Positions 7,627 through 16,762 of a stretch of DNA of 64,000 nucleotides are shown piece after piece. Both the position numbers and the translations under genes were made by a program. The stretch lies in assembly GCF_009176305.1 (NCBI RefSeq), contig NZ_BLAJ01000001.1, positions 558,001-622,000 of the forward strand. The letters run 5' to 3'. Under the pieces are notes generated by a model. That model ran no database searches. It was not told the DNA's origin and worked only from the letters and a program-made list of their open reading frames with translations. Origin of the DNA: Martinezella dioscoreae. Its GTDB lineage: Bacteria; Pseudomonadota; Alphaproteobacteria; Rhizobiales; Rhizobiaceae. Numbering within the stretch: position 1 is the stretch's first letter; every line of letters starts with the position of its first letter.

Positions 7627-8691
7627 ATGAAATCCATTATCTCATTGATGGCCGGCGCTGCGTTCGGCGTCGCTACGCTGGTGGTACCTGCCTTCGCGGC
7701 GGACAAGGGCACGGTAGGCATCGCCATGCCGACCAAGGCTTCGGCTCGCTGGATCGATGACGGCAACAACATCGTCAAGCAGCTCCAGGCTGCCGGTTAC
7801 GGCACCGACCTGCAGTATGGCGACGACGACATTCCGAACCAGCTCTCGCAGATCGAGAACATGGTCACCAAGGGCGACAAGGTCCTCGTCATCGCTTCGA
7901 TCGACGGCACCACGCTGTCCGACGTTCTGCAGAAGGCTCACGATGCCGGCATCAAGGTCATCGCCTATGACCGTCTGATCCGCAACAGCCCGAATGTCGA
8001 CTATTATGCGACCTTCGACAACTTCAAGGTCGGCGTCCTGCAGGCAAACTCGATCGTCGACGCTCTCGGCCTCAAGGATGGCAAGGGTCCGTTCAACATC
8101 GAGCTGTTCGGCGGTTCTCCGGACGACAACAACGCCTTCTTCTTCTATGACGGCGCTATGTCGGTCCTGAAGCCGTACATCGACAGCGGCAAGCTGGTCG
8201 TAAAGTCCGGCCAGATGGGTATGGACAAGGTCGGTACGCTGCGTTGGGACCCGGCAACGGCCCAGGCCCGTATGGACAACCTGCTGTCGGCTTACTACAC
8301 CGACGCTCATGTCGATGCCGTCCTGTCTCCGTATGACGGTCTCTCGATCGGTATCCTCTCCGCGCTCAAGGGCGTCGGCTACGGTTCCGGCGGCGTGAAG
8401 CTGCCGATCGTTACCGGTCAGGACTCCGAAATCCCGTCGGTCAAGTCGATCATTGCCGGCGAACAGCATTCGACGATCTTCAAGGATACCCGTGACCTTG
8501 CCAAGGTTACCGTCAACATGGTCAACGCCCTGATGGAAGGCAAGACGCCTGAAGTCAACGACACCAAGACCTACGACAATGGTGTCAAGGTTGTTCCGTC
8601 CTACCTGCTGACCCCGGTCGCAGTCGACAAGACCAACTACGAGAAGGTCCTCGTTGAGGGCGGCTACTACAAGGCTGACCAGCTGAAGTAA
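7627..8691 (+). CDS. chvE: Multiple-sugar-binding periplasmic protein ChvE
   Basis: A substrate-binding protein of 354 residues, the length known for ChvE. The signal peptide is about 1-24 (VPAFA-AD). Segments such as [30 protein letters not shown] and [19 protein letters not shown] agree with Agrobacterium ChvE as I remember it. ChvE binds arabinose, galactose, glucose and xylose; in agrobacteria it also presents sugar to VirA and mediates chemotaxis. The start at 7627 follows GGGAGAG. It is the first gene of an operon with gguA, gguB, gguC and two catabolic genes; a hairpin after its stop should keep its expression above theirs. Confidence 0.95.
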   Translation: MKSIISLMAGAAFGVATLVVPAFAADKGTVGIAMPTKASARWIDDGNNIVKQLQAAGYGTDLQYGDDDIPNQLSQIENMVTKGDKVLVIASIDGTTLSDVLQKAHDAGIKVIAYDRLIRNSPNVDYYATFDNFKVGVLQANSIVDALGLKDGKGPFNIELFGGSPDDNNAFFFYDGAMSVLKPYIDSGKLVVKSGQMGMDKVGTLRWDPATAQARMDNLLSAYYTDAHVDAVLSPYDGLSIGILSALKGVGYGSGGVKLPIVTGQDSEIPSVKSIIAGEQHSTIFKDTRDLAKVTVNMVNALMEGKTPEVNDTKTYDNGVKVVPSYLLTPVAVDKTNYEKVLVEGGYYKADQLK

Positions 8692-8708
8692 TTTTTCAAT
8701 AGACCGGT

Positions 8709-8739
8709 CAGGGCTCGCTGAAAGGCGGGCCCTGGCTTT
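8709..8739 (+). terminator. Attenuating hairpin between chvE and gguA
   Basis: CAGGGCTCGC pairs with GCGGGCCCTG (one G-U) around a 6-nt loop, 17 nt after the chvE stop, followed by GCTTTC rather than a full U-run. Hairpins here are usual after binding-protein genes and give more binding protein than transporter. Confidence 0.6.
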
Positions 8740-8796
8740 CATATTTAAGACGATCGCGCGGTCTGCTATGTTCAGTCGCGGCGTTGGATTTGGACA

Positions 8797-10335
8797 ATGG
8801 ACAATACCATTCTCGAAATGCGGAACATCACCAAGTCGTTCCCCGGTGTGAACGCCTTGGAAAATGTCAATCTGAAAGTCCGTCAGGGCGAGATCCATGC
8901 CTTAGTTGGCGAAAACGGAGCCGGCAAATCCACCCTGATGAAGGTGCTTTCAGGCGTTTATCCGGCCGGCACCTATGAAGGCGACATCTACTACGATGGC
9001 GGGGTCCGCCAATTCAAGACGATCAGGGATTCCGAAGACATCGGCATCATCATCATCCATCAGGAGCTGGCGCTCGTTCCGCTTCTGTCGATCGCCGAGA
9101 ACATTTTCCTGGGCAATGAGGTCGTCGCCAATGGCATGATCAATTGGCAGGAGACTTTCAGCCGGACCAAACAGCTTCTTTCCAAAGTGGGCCTCAAGGA
9201 ATCTCCGAACACGCTCGTGACCGACATCGGCGTCGGCAAGCAGCAGCTCGTCGAGATCGCCAAGGCCCTGTCGAAGAGCGTCAAGCTGCTCATTCTCGAC
9301 GAGCCGACGGCATCGCTGAACGAAAACGATTCCGATGCGCTCCTCAATCTCCTCATGGAGTTCCGCAAGCAAGGCATCACCTCGATCATCATCACGCACA
9401 AGCTCAACGAAGTGCGCAAGGTGGCCGACCAGATCACTGTGTTGCGCGACGGCATGACGGTGAAGGCGCTGGACTGTCACGAAGAAGAGATCAGCGAAGA
9501 CATCATCATTCGCAACATGGTGGGGCGCGAGCTTGCCGACCGCTATCCGCCGCGTTCGGTGCCGATCGGCGAAACGATCTTCGAAGTGAAGAACTGGAAT
9601 GCCTTCCACCAGCAGCATCGCGATCGCCAGGTTCTGCACAATATCAACATCAATGTGCGCAAGGGCGAAGTGGTCGGCATTGCCGGCCTGATGGGCGCGG
9701 GCCGTACCGAATTCGCCATGAGCGTCTTCGGCAAGTCCTATGGCCACAAGATCAGCGGCGAAGTCTTCCTGGACGGCAAGCTGGTCGACACCAGCACGGT
9801 GCGCAAGGCGATCGATGCCGGTCTTGCCTATGTGACCGAAGACCGCAAGCAGCTCGGCCTGGTTCTGACCAACAGCATCCTGCACAACACGACGCTTGCC
9901 AATCTGCTTGGCGTTTCCAAGGCGACCGTCATTGACGACGTGCGCGAGCTGCAGGTGGCGACGAACTATCGCTCCAAGCTGCGTATCCGTTCGGCCGGCG
10001 TCTTCCAGGAAGCGGGCAACCTCTCCGGCGGCAACCAGCAGAAAGTGGTGCTGTCGAAATGGCTGTTCTCGGACCCGGACGTCCTGATCCTCGATGAGCC
10101 CACACGCGGCATCGACGTCGGCGCCAAATACGAAATCTATTCCATCATCAACCAGCTTGCCGCCGACGGAAAGGGTGTTCTGATGATTTCATCGGAAATG
10201 CCCGAGCTTCTCGGTACCTGCGACCGCATCTACGTCATGAACGAGGGTCGAATTGTTGCCGAACTGCCGAAGGCAGAGGCAAGCCAGGAGAGTATCATGC
10301 GCGCTATTATGCGCTCAGGGGAGAAGCATCAATGA
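8797..10335 (+). CDS. gguA: Sugar ABC transporter ATP-binding protein GguA
   Basis: A dual-nucleotide-binding-domain ATPase of 512 residues, as in MglA/XylG. The first domain has Walker [10 protein letters not shown], signature [13 protein letters not shown] and Walker [12 protein letters not shown]. The second has a degenerate P-loop (GLMGAGRTE), as usual for this class, with signature [15 protein letters not shown] and [12 protein letters not shown]. It energises uptake of sugars delivered by ChvE through GguB. Its stop overlaps the gguB start as ATGA. The name follows the Agrobacterium locus. Confidence 0.95.
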   Translation: MDNTILEMRNITKSFPGVNALENVNLKVRQGEIHALVGENGAGKSTLMKVLSGVYPAGTYEGDIYYDGGVRQFKTIRDSEDIGIIIIHQELALVPLLSIAENIFLGNEVVANGMINWQETFSRTKQLLSKVGLKESPNTLVTDIGVGKQQLVEIAKALSKSVKLLILDEPTASLNENDSDALLNLLMEFRKQGITSIIITHKLNEVRKVADQITVLRDGMTVKALDCHEEEISEDIIIRNMVGRELADRYPPRSVPIGETIFEVKNWNAFHQQHRDRQVLHNININVRKGEVVGIAGLMGAGRTEFAMSVFGKSYGHKISGEVFLDGKLVDTSTVRKAIDAGLAYVTEDRKQLGLVLTNSILHNTTLANLLGVSKATVIDDVRELQVATNYRSKLRIRSAGVFQEAGNLSGGNQQKVVLSKWLFSDPDVLILDEPTRGIDVGAKYEIYSIINQLAADGKGVLMISSEMPELLGTCDRIYVMNEGRIVAELPKAEASQESIMRAIMRSGEKHQ

Positions 10336-11540
10336 GTTCGGCCAACCCAGCCACGGAAAGCAGCCACGTCGTTTCAATCGGCGACCATATCCGCAACAAC
10401 ATCCGCGAATACGGCATGTTGATCGCGCTCGTCGTCATCATGCTGCTGTTTCAGTACTTGACGAACGGCGTTCTCTTCAGGCCGCAGAACCTGACCAACA
10501 TCGTCCTGCAGAATTCGTTCATCGTCATCATGGCGCTCGGCATGCTGTTGGTTATCGTGGCCGGCCATATCGACCTTTCGGTCGGTTCCGTCGTCGGCTT
10601 CGTCGGGGCGGTTGCGGGCGTTCTGGTCGTGCAGATGCATATGAATCTTGCGCTCGCGACGGTCATTTGTCTGCTGATGGGGGCTGCGGTCGGCGCCTGG
10701 CATGGGTATTTCATTGCCTACCACCGCATTCCATCATTCATCGTGACGCTGTCAGGCATGCTGGTTTTCCGTGGCCTGACCTACACGATCATCAACACAA
10801 CCGGTAACGGCAGCAGCATCGGTCCGTTCCCGCCGGCATTCCAGATCGTTGCGACGGGCTTCATTCCGGATTTCGCCGATATGGGCGGTATCCACTCGAC
10901 ATCGATCTTACTGACCGTCGCCATCCCGATCGTCATGTTCCTGCTGTCATGGCGGCGCCGTACCGTTAACGAGAAGCACGGTATCGATGTCGAGCCGTTC
11001 AGCTTCTTCCTTGCCCAGAATCTGGTGGTTGCCGCTGCGACCATCTTCATCGGCTATCAGATCTCTTCCTACAGAGGCTTGCCGAACGTTCTGGTTCTCA
11101 TGCTGCTTTTGATCGCGCTCTACAGCTTCGCAACACAGCGCACGACGATCGGCCGCCGCATCTATGCCATGGGCGGCAATGAAAAGGCGACGAAGCTCTC
11201 GGGTATCGATACCCGCCGCCTGACCTTCTACACCTTCATCAACATGGGCATCCTGGCGAGCATCGCCGGCATCATCATCGCGACACGTCTGAATTCGGCA
11301 ACCGCAAAGGGCGGTGACGGTCTCGAGCTTGACGTCATCGCGGCCTGCTTCATCGGCGGCGCTTCGGCCTCCGGCGGCGTCGGCAAGGTAACGGGTGCGG
11401 TCATCGGTGCCTTGATCATGGGTGTCTTGAACCAGGGCATGTCGATCCTCGGCTACCAGACGGACTCGCAGAAGATGATCAAGGGTGCGGTCCTGCTCGC
11501 TGCCGTGTTCATCGACGTCTACAACAAGAACAAGGGTTGA
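10332..11540 (+). CDS. gguB: Sugar ABC transporter permease GguB
   Basis: Inner-membrane permease (402 residues) of the BPD_transp_2 family. Many hydrophobic segments begin with [17 protein letters not shown]. The conserved ribose/xylose-permease block [20 protein letters not shown] lies near residue 75-95, and [21 protein letters not shown] near the C-terminus. It starts within the gguA stop (ATGA), so the two are coupled. The stop codon lies inside the stem of a rho-independent terminator, which separates it from gguC. Confidence 0.95.
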   Translation: MSSANPATESSHVVSIGDHIRNNIREYGMLIALVVIMLLFQYLTNGVLFRPQNLTNIVLQNSFIVIMALGMLLVIVAGHIDLSVGSVVGFVGAVAGVLVVQMHMNLALATVICLLMGAAVGAWHGYFIAYHRIPSFIVTLSGMLVFRGLTYTIINTTGNGSSIGPFPPAFQIVATGFIPDFADMGGIHSTSILLTVAIPIVMFLLSWRRRTVNEKHGIDVEPFSFFLAQNLVVAAATIFIGYQISSYRGLPNVLVLMLLLIALYSFATQRTTIGRRIYAMGGNEKATKLSGIDTRRLTFYTFINMGILASIAGIIIATRLNSATAKGGDGLELDVIAACFIGGASASGGVGKVTGAVIGALIMGVLNQGMSILGYQTDSQKMIKGAVLLAAVFIDVYNKNKG

Positions 11541-11565
11541 TCGTTTAGCGATCAACCCAGCTTTT
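11534..11565 (+). terminator. Rho-independent terminator overlapping the gguB stop
   Basis: GGGTTGATCG and CGATCAACCC form a perfect 10-bp stem around TTTAG. The TGA stop of gguB is inside the left arm. AG and then CTTTT follow. Translating ribosomes reaching the stop would cover the left arm, so read-through into gguC may depend on gguB translation. Confidence 0.75.
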
Positions 11566-11586
11566 AAAACCAAATCCATGACAGAG

Positions 11587-11609
11587 TCCGGCTCTCGCTG
11601 AGAGCCGGA
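11587..11609 (+). promoter_or_regulatory. Second hairpin between gguB and gguC
   Basis: TCCGGCTCTC and GAGAGCCGGA form a perfect 10-bp stem with a GCT triloop, 28 nt after the first hairpin and without a U-run. It could protect the 5' end of a processed gguC transcript. Confidence 0.5.
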
Positions 11610-11656
11610 ACGGTAGAACGCATCCGATCTCTGTCTGTTAGGAAAGGATGAAAGAC

Positions 11657-12655
11657 ATGCTCATCTCGCAGATCAATGGTTCGAACGGCGAGATCGTCGT
11701 TGCGGTCCGCAATGGGCCGGGCGAAGCTGCCAAGGCCGTCGTCAATGGCGGCAGCGTCTACAAGCTTGCAATGGAGGCCGCCGATAGCGGCAAGTCGTTG
11801 GCATCGGTGATCGAGGCACATGGTCTCGGTGAGGCGATCGATCTCGAAAAAGCCTATGCAGAGGGCCGTTTCCTGCCGCCGATCACGCATCCGGATGCTG
11901 CTCATCTGCACCTGACCGGCACCGGTCTGACGCATCTCGGTTCTGCCGCGACACGTGATTCCATGCACAAGAAGACGACGGAAGCCGCTGAGGAGACGCT
12001 GACCGACTCCATGAAGATGTTCAAGATGGGCATCGAGGGCGGCAAGCCGAAGGCAGGCGAGAAGGGCGTGCAGCCCGAGTGGTTCTACAAGGGCAATGGC
12101 TATGGCGCTGCGGCCCCGGGTGCGGCACTTGTATCTCCATCCTTCGCGCTCGATGGTGGCGAGGAGCCGGAAATGGCCGGCGTCTATGTCATCTCCAAGG
12201 ACGGCACGCCGTTCCGCATCGGATTTGCCCTGTCGAACGAATTTTCCGATCACGTCACCGAGCGGATCAACTATCTCTATCTCGCCCATTCCAAGCTGCG
12301 TCCGGCAAGTTTCGGCCCGGAAATCCGCATCGGAGTGGCGCCGGAAGATATTCGCGGCACGTCCCGCATCAAGCGCGGCGACAAGGTGATTTTCGAGAAG
12401 CCTTTCCTCTCCGGCGAGGCGAACATGTCGCATACCTTCGCGAACCTTGAATATCACCACTTCAAATACGGCATTTTCCGCGTTCCGGGCGACGTGCATG
12501 TGCACATGTTCGGCACGGCTACGCTTTCCTTTGCGGAAGGCATCAAGCCGGAAGTCGGCGATGTCTTCGAAATCGAAGTTGGCGAGTTCGGCCTGCCGCT
12601 GCGCAATCCGCTGGCGATCGATGCCGAGGAGAATGTGGCTGTTCGCCAGTTGTAA
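11657..12655 (+). CDS. gguC: GguC, FAH-superfamily 2-keto-3-deoxy-pentonate dehydratase-like
   Basis: A fumarylacetoacetate-hydrolase-fold protein of 332 residues. The acidic metal site is visible as EEPEMAGVYV and, further on, SNEFSDH. GguC is related to XylX of Caulobacter, which dehydrates 2-keto-3-deoxy-xylonate to 2-oxoglutarate semialdehyde. The next gene encodes the dehydrogenase for that product, which supports the same step here, probably on the L-arabinose-derived compound. I prefer the ATG at 11657 because AGGAAAGG is 10 nt upstream; the ATG at 11648 directly abuts it. Expression is probably limited by the terminator after gguB. Confidence 0.82.
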   Translation: MLISQINGSNGEIVVAVRNGPGEAAKAVVNGGSVYKLAMEAADSGKSLASVIEAHGLGEAIDLEKAYAEGRFLPPITHPDAAHLHLTGTGLTHLGSAATRDSMHKKTTEAAEETLTDSMKMFKMGIEGGKPKAGEKGVQPEWFYKGNGYGAAAPGAALVSPSFALDGGEEPEMAGVYVISKDGTPFRIGFALSNEFSDHVTERINYLYLAHSKLRPASFGPEIRIGVAPEDIRGTSRIKRGDKVIFEKPFLSGEANMSHTFANLEYHHFKYGIFRVPGDVHVHMFGTATLSFAEGIKPEVGDVFEIEVGEFGLPLRNPLAIDAEENVAVRQL

Positions 12656-12721
12656 TGCATCGAGCCCGGCTGCAAGGGATCGGCCGGGCGTCTTCAATAC
12701 GATCCAGGAAGGCATGACGCC

Positions 12722-14155
12722 ATGACCATTCATCAGAACTTGATCGCCGGGGAGTGGACGGGGACGAACGGCACCGAGAACATCAACCCGTCGGATACGA
12801 ACGAGATCGTCGGCCTCTATGCGAGCGCAAGCGCGCAGGACGTCACGGATGCGATCGCTGCTGCGAAGGCTGCTTTTCCGGCCTGGTCGCGCTCCGGCAT
12901 TCTAGAGCGCCACACGATCCTGAAGAAGGCCGGCGAGGAGATCCTGGCGCGCAAGGACGAACTCGGCGCGCTGCTTGCTCGCGAAGAAGGCAAGACGTTG
13001 CCCGAGGCGATCGGCGAAACGATCCGCGCCGCCCAGATCTTCGAATTCTTTGCCGGCGAGGCGTTGCGCCTGGCAGGCGAGGTGCTTCCTTCGGTGCGTC
13101 CGAACATCGGCGTCGAGATCACGCGCGAGCCGCTCGGCGTCATCGGCGTCATCACGCCCTGGAACTTCCCGATCGCTATTCCCGCCTGGAAGATCGCGCC
13201 GGCGCTCTGCTACGGCAACACCATCGTCTTCAAGCCAGCCGATCTGGTGCCCGGCTGCTCCTGGGCGATCGTTGATATCCTGAACCGCGCCGGTCTGCCG
13301 AAGGGTGTGCTGAACCTCGTTATGGGCAAGGGTTCGGTCGTCGGCCAGGCGATGCTCGACAGCCCGCTTCTTTCGGGCATCACCTTCACCGGCTCGGTCG
13401 GCACCGGCAAGCGCGTGGCATTGTCTTCTGTCGAGCATGGCCGCAAGTATCAGCTCGAAATGGGCGGCAAGAACCCGATGGTGGTGCTTGACGATGCCGA
13501 TCTGACGGTTGCCGTCGAGGCGGCCGCCAATTCTGCCTTCTTCTCGACCGGCCAGCGCTGCACGGCTTCGTCGCGTCTCATCGTCACCGAAGGCATTCAC
13601 GACAGGTTCGTGGCGGCGCTGACGGAGAAGCTGAAGACGCTCAACGTCGACAATGCCATGAAGTCGGGCACGCATATCGGCCCGGTCGTCGATGCCAAGC
13701 AGCTGAAGACGGATACGGACTATATTGAGATCGGTAAACAGGAAGGCGCCAAGCTTGCCTTCGGCGGCGAGCTCGTCAGCCGCGACACGCCCGGCTTCTA
13801 TCTGCAGCCGACGCTCTTCACGGAAGCGACGAACCAGATGCGCATCAGCCGCGAAGAGATTTTCGGGCCGGTCGCTTCCGTCATCCGGGTGAAGGATTAC
13901 GAAGAGGCGCTGGCCACGGCCAACGACACGCCGTTCGGCCTGTCCTCGGGCATTGCCACGACAAGCCTGAAGCATGCGACGCATTTCAAGCGCAATGCGG
14001 AAGCGGGCATGGTGATGGTCAACCTGCCGACGGCGGGCGTCGATTTCCACGTGCCGTTCGGAGGCCGCAAGGGCTCGTCCTTCGGCCCGCGCGAGCAGGG
14101 AAAATATGCCGCCGAATTCTTCACCACCGTCAAGACGGCTTACACGCTCGCCTGA
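12722..14155 (+). CDS. 2-oxoglutarate semialdehyde dehydrogenase (ALDH family)
   Basis: NAD(P)-dependent aldehyde dehydrogenase of 477 residues. It has TPWNFPIAIPAWKIAPAL, the FTGSVGTGK cofactor loop, the general-base glutamate in QLEMGGKNP, the nucleophile in TGQRCTASS, and EEIFGPVASV. Position between gguC and the aldonate dehydratase points to oxidation of 2-oxoglutarate semialdehyde to 2-oxoglutarate, the last step of a non-phosphorylated pentose pathway. I recall the Sinorhizobium L-arabinose operon (araABCDEF) having the same order, where this would be araE. Substrate is inferred from context. Confidence 0.85.
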   Translation: MTIHQNLIAGEWTGTNGTENINPSDTNEIVGLYASASAQDVTDAIAAAKAAFPAWSRSGILERHTILKKAGEEILARKDELGALLAREEGKTLPEAIGETIRAAQIFEFFAGEALRLAGEVLPSVRPNIGVEITREPLGVIGVITPWNFPIAIPAWKIAPALCYGNTIVFKPADLVPGCSWAIVDILNRAGLPKGVLNLVMGKGSVVGQAMLDSPLLSGITFTGSVGTGKRVALSSVEHGRKYQLEMGGKNPMVVLDDADLTVAVEAAANSAFFSTGQRCTASSRLIVTEGIHDRFVAALTEKLKTLNVDNAMKSGTHIGPVVDAKQLKTDTDYIEIGKQEGAKLAFGGELVSRDTPGFYLQPTLFTEATNQMRISREEIFGPVASVIRVKDYEEALATANDTPFGLSSGIATTSLKHATHFKRNAEAGMVMVNLPTAGVDFHVPFGGRKGSSFGPREQGKYAAEFFTTVKTAYTLA

Positions 14156-14217
14156 TCATCGATTTTAAAGCCCAGGCGCGAACGAGGCTGTCTGGGCGAC
14201 GCAAAGGGTACTGAGAC

Positions 14218-15963
14218 ATGAAAAAGAAAGCTGAATGGCCGCGCAAGCTGCGCTCTTACGACTGGTTTGGCGGCACCGGCAAAAATGCGATCATGCATCG
14301 CTCCTGGATGAAGAACCAGGGCCTGCCGGCCGATACATTCGACGGTCGTCCGATCATCGGCATCTGTAACACCTGGTCGGAGCTGACGCCCTGCAACGCA
14401 CATCTGCGCGATCTCGCAGAGCGCGTGAAGCGTGGCGTCTACGAAGCGGGCGGCTTCCCCGTCGAATTCCCGGTTTTCTCCGTTGGCGAAAGCACGCTGC
14501 GCCCGACGGCGATGATGTTCCGCAACCTGGCGGCCATGGACGTGGAAGAAGCGATCCGTGGTAATCCGGTCGATGGTGTGGTGCTGCTCGGCGGCTGCGA
14601 CAAGACCACGCCGAGCCTGTTGATGGGGGCTGCCTCCGTCGACATCCCGGTGATCCTCGTTTCCGGTGGCCCGATGCTGAACGGCAAGTGGCGCGGCAAG
14701 GATGTCGGTTCCGGCACGGCGATCTGGCAATTCTCCGAAATGGTGAAATCCGGCGAGATGTCGCTGGATGAATTCATGGATGCGGAGCAGGGCATGGCCC
14801 GTTCGGCCGGTAGCTGCATGACCATGGGTACGGCCTCGACCATGGCATCGATGGCCGAAGCGCTCGGCATGACGCTGCCCGGCAATGCCGCCATCCCTGC
14901 GGTCGATGCGCGTCGCCGCGTCATCTCGCAGCTTTCTGGTCGTCGTATCGTCGACATGGTCAAGGAAGACCTGAAACCATCAGACATTCTGACCAAGGAA
15001 GCTTTCGAAAACGCCATCCGTGTCAATGGCGCCGTCGGCGGTTCGACCAATGCCGTTCTGCATCTTTTGGCGCTTGCCGGCCGCGTTGGCGTCGATCTGT
15101 CGCTGGATGATTGGGATCGTCTCGGCCGCGAAGTGCCGACGATCGTCAACCTGCAGCCGTCGGGCAAGCACCTGATGGAAGAGTTCTACTATGCCGGCGG
15201 TCTGCCCGTCGTCATCAAGGCGGTTGGCGAGATGGGCCTGCTTCACAAGGATGCCATCACGGTCACGGGCGATACGATCTGGGCCGGCGTCAAGGATGTG
15301 GTCAACTACAATGACGACGTCATCGTCCCGAAGGAAAAGGCGCTGACGCAGTCGGGCGGTATCGCCGTTCTGCGCGGCAATCTTGCGCCGAAGGGTGCTG
15401 TCCTGAAGCCGTCGGCTGCATCGCCGCATCTGATGCAGCACAAGGGTCGCGCTGTCGTCTTCGAAAGCATCGAGGACTATCACGCCCGTATCAACCGCGA
15501 TGATCTCGATATCGACGAGAACTGTATCATGGTGCTGAAGTATTGCGGCCCGAAGGGTTATCCGGGCATGGCCGAAGTCGGTAACATGGGCCTGCCGCCG
15601 AAAGTGCTGAAGAAGGGCATCACCGACATGATCCGCATTTCCGATGCGCGCATGTCCGGTACGGCCTACGGCACCGTCATCCTGCACACCGCGCCGGAAG
15701 CTGCCGACGGCGGCCCGCTGGCGCTGGTGCAGAACGGCGACATCATCGCCGTTGACGTTCCCGCCCGCACCATCCAGCTCGAAGTATCGGATGAGGAGCT
15801 GGCCAAGCGCCGCGCTGCATGGGTTTCTCCGGTCAAGCCGCTCACCGGCGGTTACGGCGGTCTCTATGTCAAGTCGGTCATGCAGGCAGACACCGGCGCC
15901 GACCTCGACTTCCTCGTAGGCCCGCGCGGCTCGGAAATCCCGAACAATCGCGATAGCCATTAA
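14218..15963 (+). CDS. Sugar-acid dehydratase, IlvD/Edd family (L-arabonate type)
   Basis: A 581-residue [2Fe-2S] dehydratase converting an aldonate to the 2-keto-3-deoxy acid. The cluster ligands Cys59 (TPCNAH), Cys127 (GGCDKTT, with Lys129 for Mg) and Cys200 (AGSCMTMG) fall at the positions I recall for the Rhizobium leguminosarum L-arabinonate dehydratase. The C-terminal serine motif SDARMSGTAYGT is present. It closes the operon and is followed by a strong terminator. Arabonate, xylonate or fuconate are all possible substrates; arabonate is favoured by gene order. Confidence 0.87.
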   Translation: MKKKAEWPRKLRSYDWFGGTGKNAIMHRSWMKNQGLPADTFDGRPIIGICNTWSELTPCNAHLRDLAERVKRGVYEAGGFPVEFPVFSVGESTLRPTAMMFRNLAAMDVEEAIRGNPVDGVVLLGGCDKTTPSLLMGAASVDIPVILVSGGPMLNGKWRGKDVGSGTAIWQFSEMVKSGEMSLDEFMDAEQGMARSAGSCMTMGTASTMASMAEALGMTLPGNAAIPAVDARRRVISQLSGRRIVDMVKEDLKPSDILTKEAFENAIRVNGAVGGSTNAVLHLLALAGRVGVDLSLDDWDRLGREVPTIVNLQPSGKHLMEEFYYAGGLPVVIKAVGEMGLLHKDAITVTGDTIWAGVKDVVNYNDDVIVPKEKALTQSGGIAVLRGNLAPKGAVLKPSAASPHLMQHKGRAVVFESIEDYHARINRDDLDIDENCIMVLKYCGPKGYPGMAEVGNMGLPPKVLKKGITDMIRISDARMSGTAYGTVILHTAPEAADGGPLALVQNGDIIAVDVPARTIQLEVSDEELAKRRAAWVSPVKPLTGGYGGLYVKSVMQADTGADLDFLVGPRGSEIPNNRDSH

Positions 15964-15984
15964 AGGCTTATCTTCTGGAATTGG

Positions 15985-16018
15985 AAAAAGGGGCGGGACG
16001 AGGGTTCGGCCCCTTTTT
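15985..16018 (+). terminator. Operon terminator after the sugar-acid dehydratase
   Basis: AAAAAGGGGC and GCCCCTTTTT pair perfectly around a 14-nt loop, 22 nt after the dehydratase stop. The stem ends in a five-U run. It closes the chvE-gguABC catabolic operon. Confidence 0.85.
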
Positions 16019-16042
16019 CGTTACTGGGACTTCGAGGCGGCA

Positions 16043-16087
16043 TTGACTATTTTGCAAGAAATGACCATGTTTTATGTACATCTGTAC
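16043..16087 (+). promoter_or_regulatory. Promoter and operator of the toxin-antitoxin pair
   Basis: TTGACT (16043-16048) is a -35-like element. The inverted repeat GTACA-tc-TGTAC (16076-16087) lies 13 bp before the antitoxin ATG and overlaps the likely transcript start. Phd-type antitoxins autorepress through such short palindromes. The regulator assignment is inferred. Confidence 0.4.
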
Positions 16088-16100
16088 GGGAATAGTGTCC

Positions 16101-16346
16101 ATGTCTGTCAAATCTGTCGGTGCAGCCGAATTCAAGGCAAAATGTCTTCATCTGATCGATCAAATGGGCGATGATGGAGAGCCTATTATCATTACGAAGC
16201 GTGGAAAGCCGGTCGCTCTGCTGACTCCTGCGTCGGAGAAAACAGATCGCCCCAGCATTATCGGCGCGATGAAGGGTACTGTTCTCCACTATGACGATCC
16301 GTTCCTGCCCGCTATCGATGCTGAAGAATGGGACGCGACGCGTTGA
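16101..16346 (+). CDS. Phd/YefM-family antitoxin
   Basis: An antitoxin of 81 residues. The N-terminal DNA-binding part (MSVKSVGAAEFKAKCLHLID) is followed by the family strand PIIITKRGKPVALLTP, and the C-terminal toxin-binding tail is acidic and aromatic. The ATG at 16101 has GGGAA about 10 nt upstream. Its stop lies within the beginning of the toxin gene, the usual coupled order. It should neutralise the PIN toxin and repress the pair. Confidence 0.85.
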   Translation: MSVKSVGAAEFKAKCLHLIDQMGDDGEPIIITKRGKPVALLTPASEKTDRPSIIGAMKGTVLHYDDPFLPAIDAEEWDATR

Positions 16347-16753
16347 TCGTCATCGATACGCATATTCTGATCTGGGCTATGCACGACGATTCTAGGCTGA
16401 GTGCTCGGGCTCGTAAGCTTATCGATGAAACGACGGCGCGCAGTCGCATTTTGGTCTCCGCGATCACTCCTTGGGAAGTCGCCATGCTTGCAGAGAAAGG
16501 GCGCATCGCACTTGGTGATGACGTTGGCCGTTGGCTCGCCACGGCACTGGCTTTGCCTGGTTTGGAGCTAGCTCCCATAGAGCCACAGATCGCGGTGGAC
16601 AGCGTTCGGCTGCCGGGTGAATTCCATGCCGATCCGGCAGACCGAATTATCGTGGCGACAGCACGCTTTCACCGTATTCCGCTGCTGACAGCCGATGATG
16701 CAATCCTTCGCTATGGCGGCAAAGGCCATGTCGAGGTTTTTTCGGCAGGATGA
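16328..16753 (+). CDS. VapC-like PIN-domain toxin
   Basis: A ribonuclease toxin of 141 residues. The PIN acidic residues are present: Asp10 (VIDTH), Glu50 (TPWEVAML), Asp105 (DPADRIIVATA) and Asp123/124 (LTADDAIL). The start could also be the TTG at 16343, which overlaps the antitoxin stop as TTGA and would give the family-like N-terminus (M)IVIDTHIL; the ATG at 16328 is kept. An intact active site suggests a live toxin cutting tRNA or mRNA. Confidence 0.85.
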   Translation: MGRDALIVIDTHILIWAMHDDSRLSARARKLIDETTARSRILVSAITPWEVAMLAEKGRIALGDDVGRWLATALALPGLELAPIEPQIAVDSVRLPGEFHADPADRIIVATARFHRIPLLTADDAILRYGGKGHVEVFSAG

Positions 16754-16762
16754 ATTTGCCTA

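Noticed and set aside
7642..8898. 418-codon minus-strand frame opposite chvE
   Set aside because: ChvE is clear on the plus strand; the antisense product has no domain.
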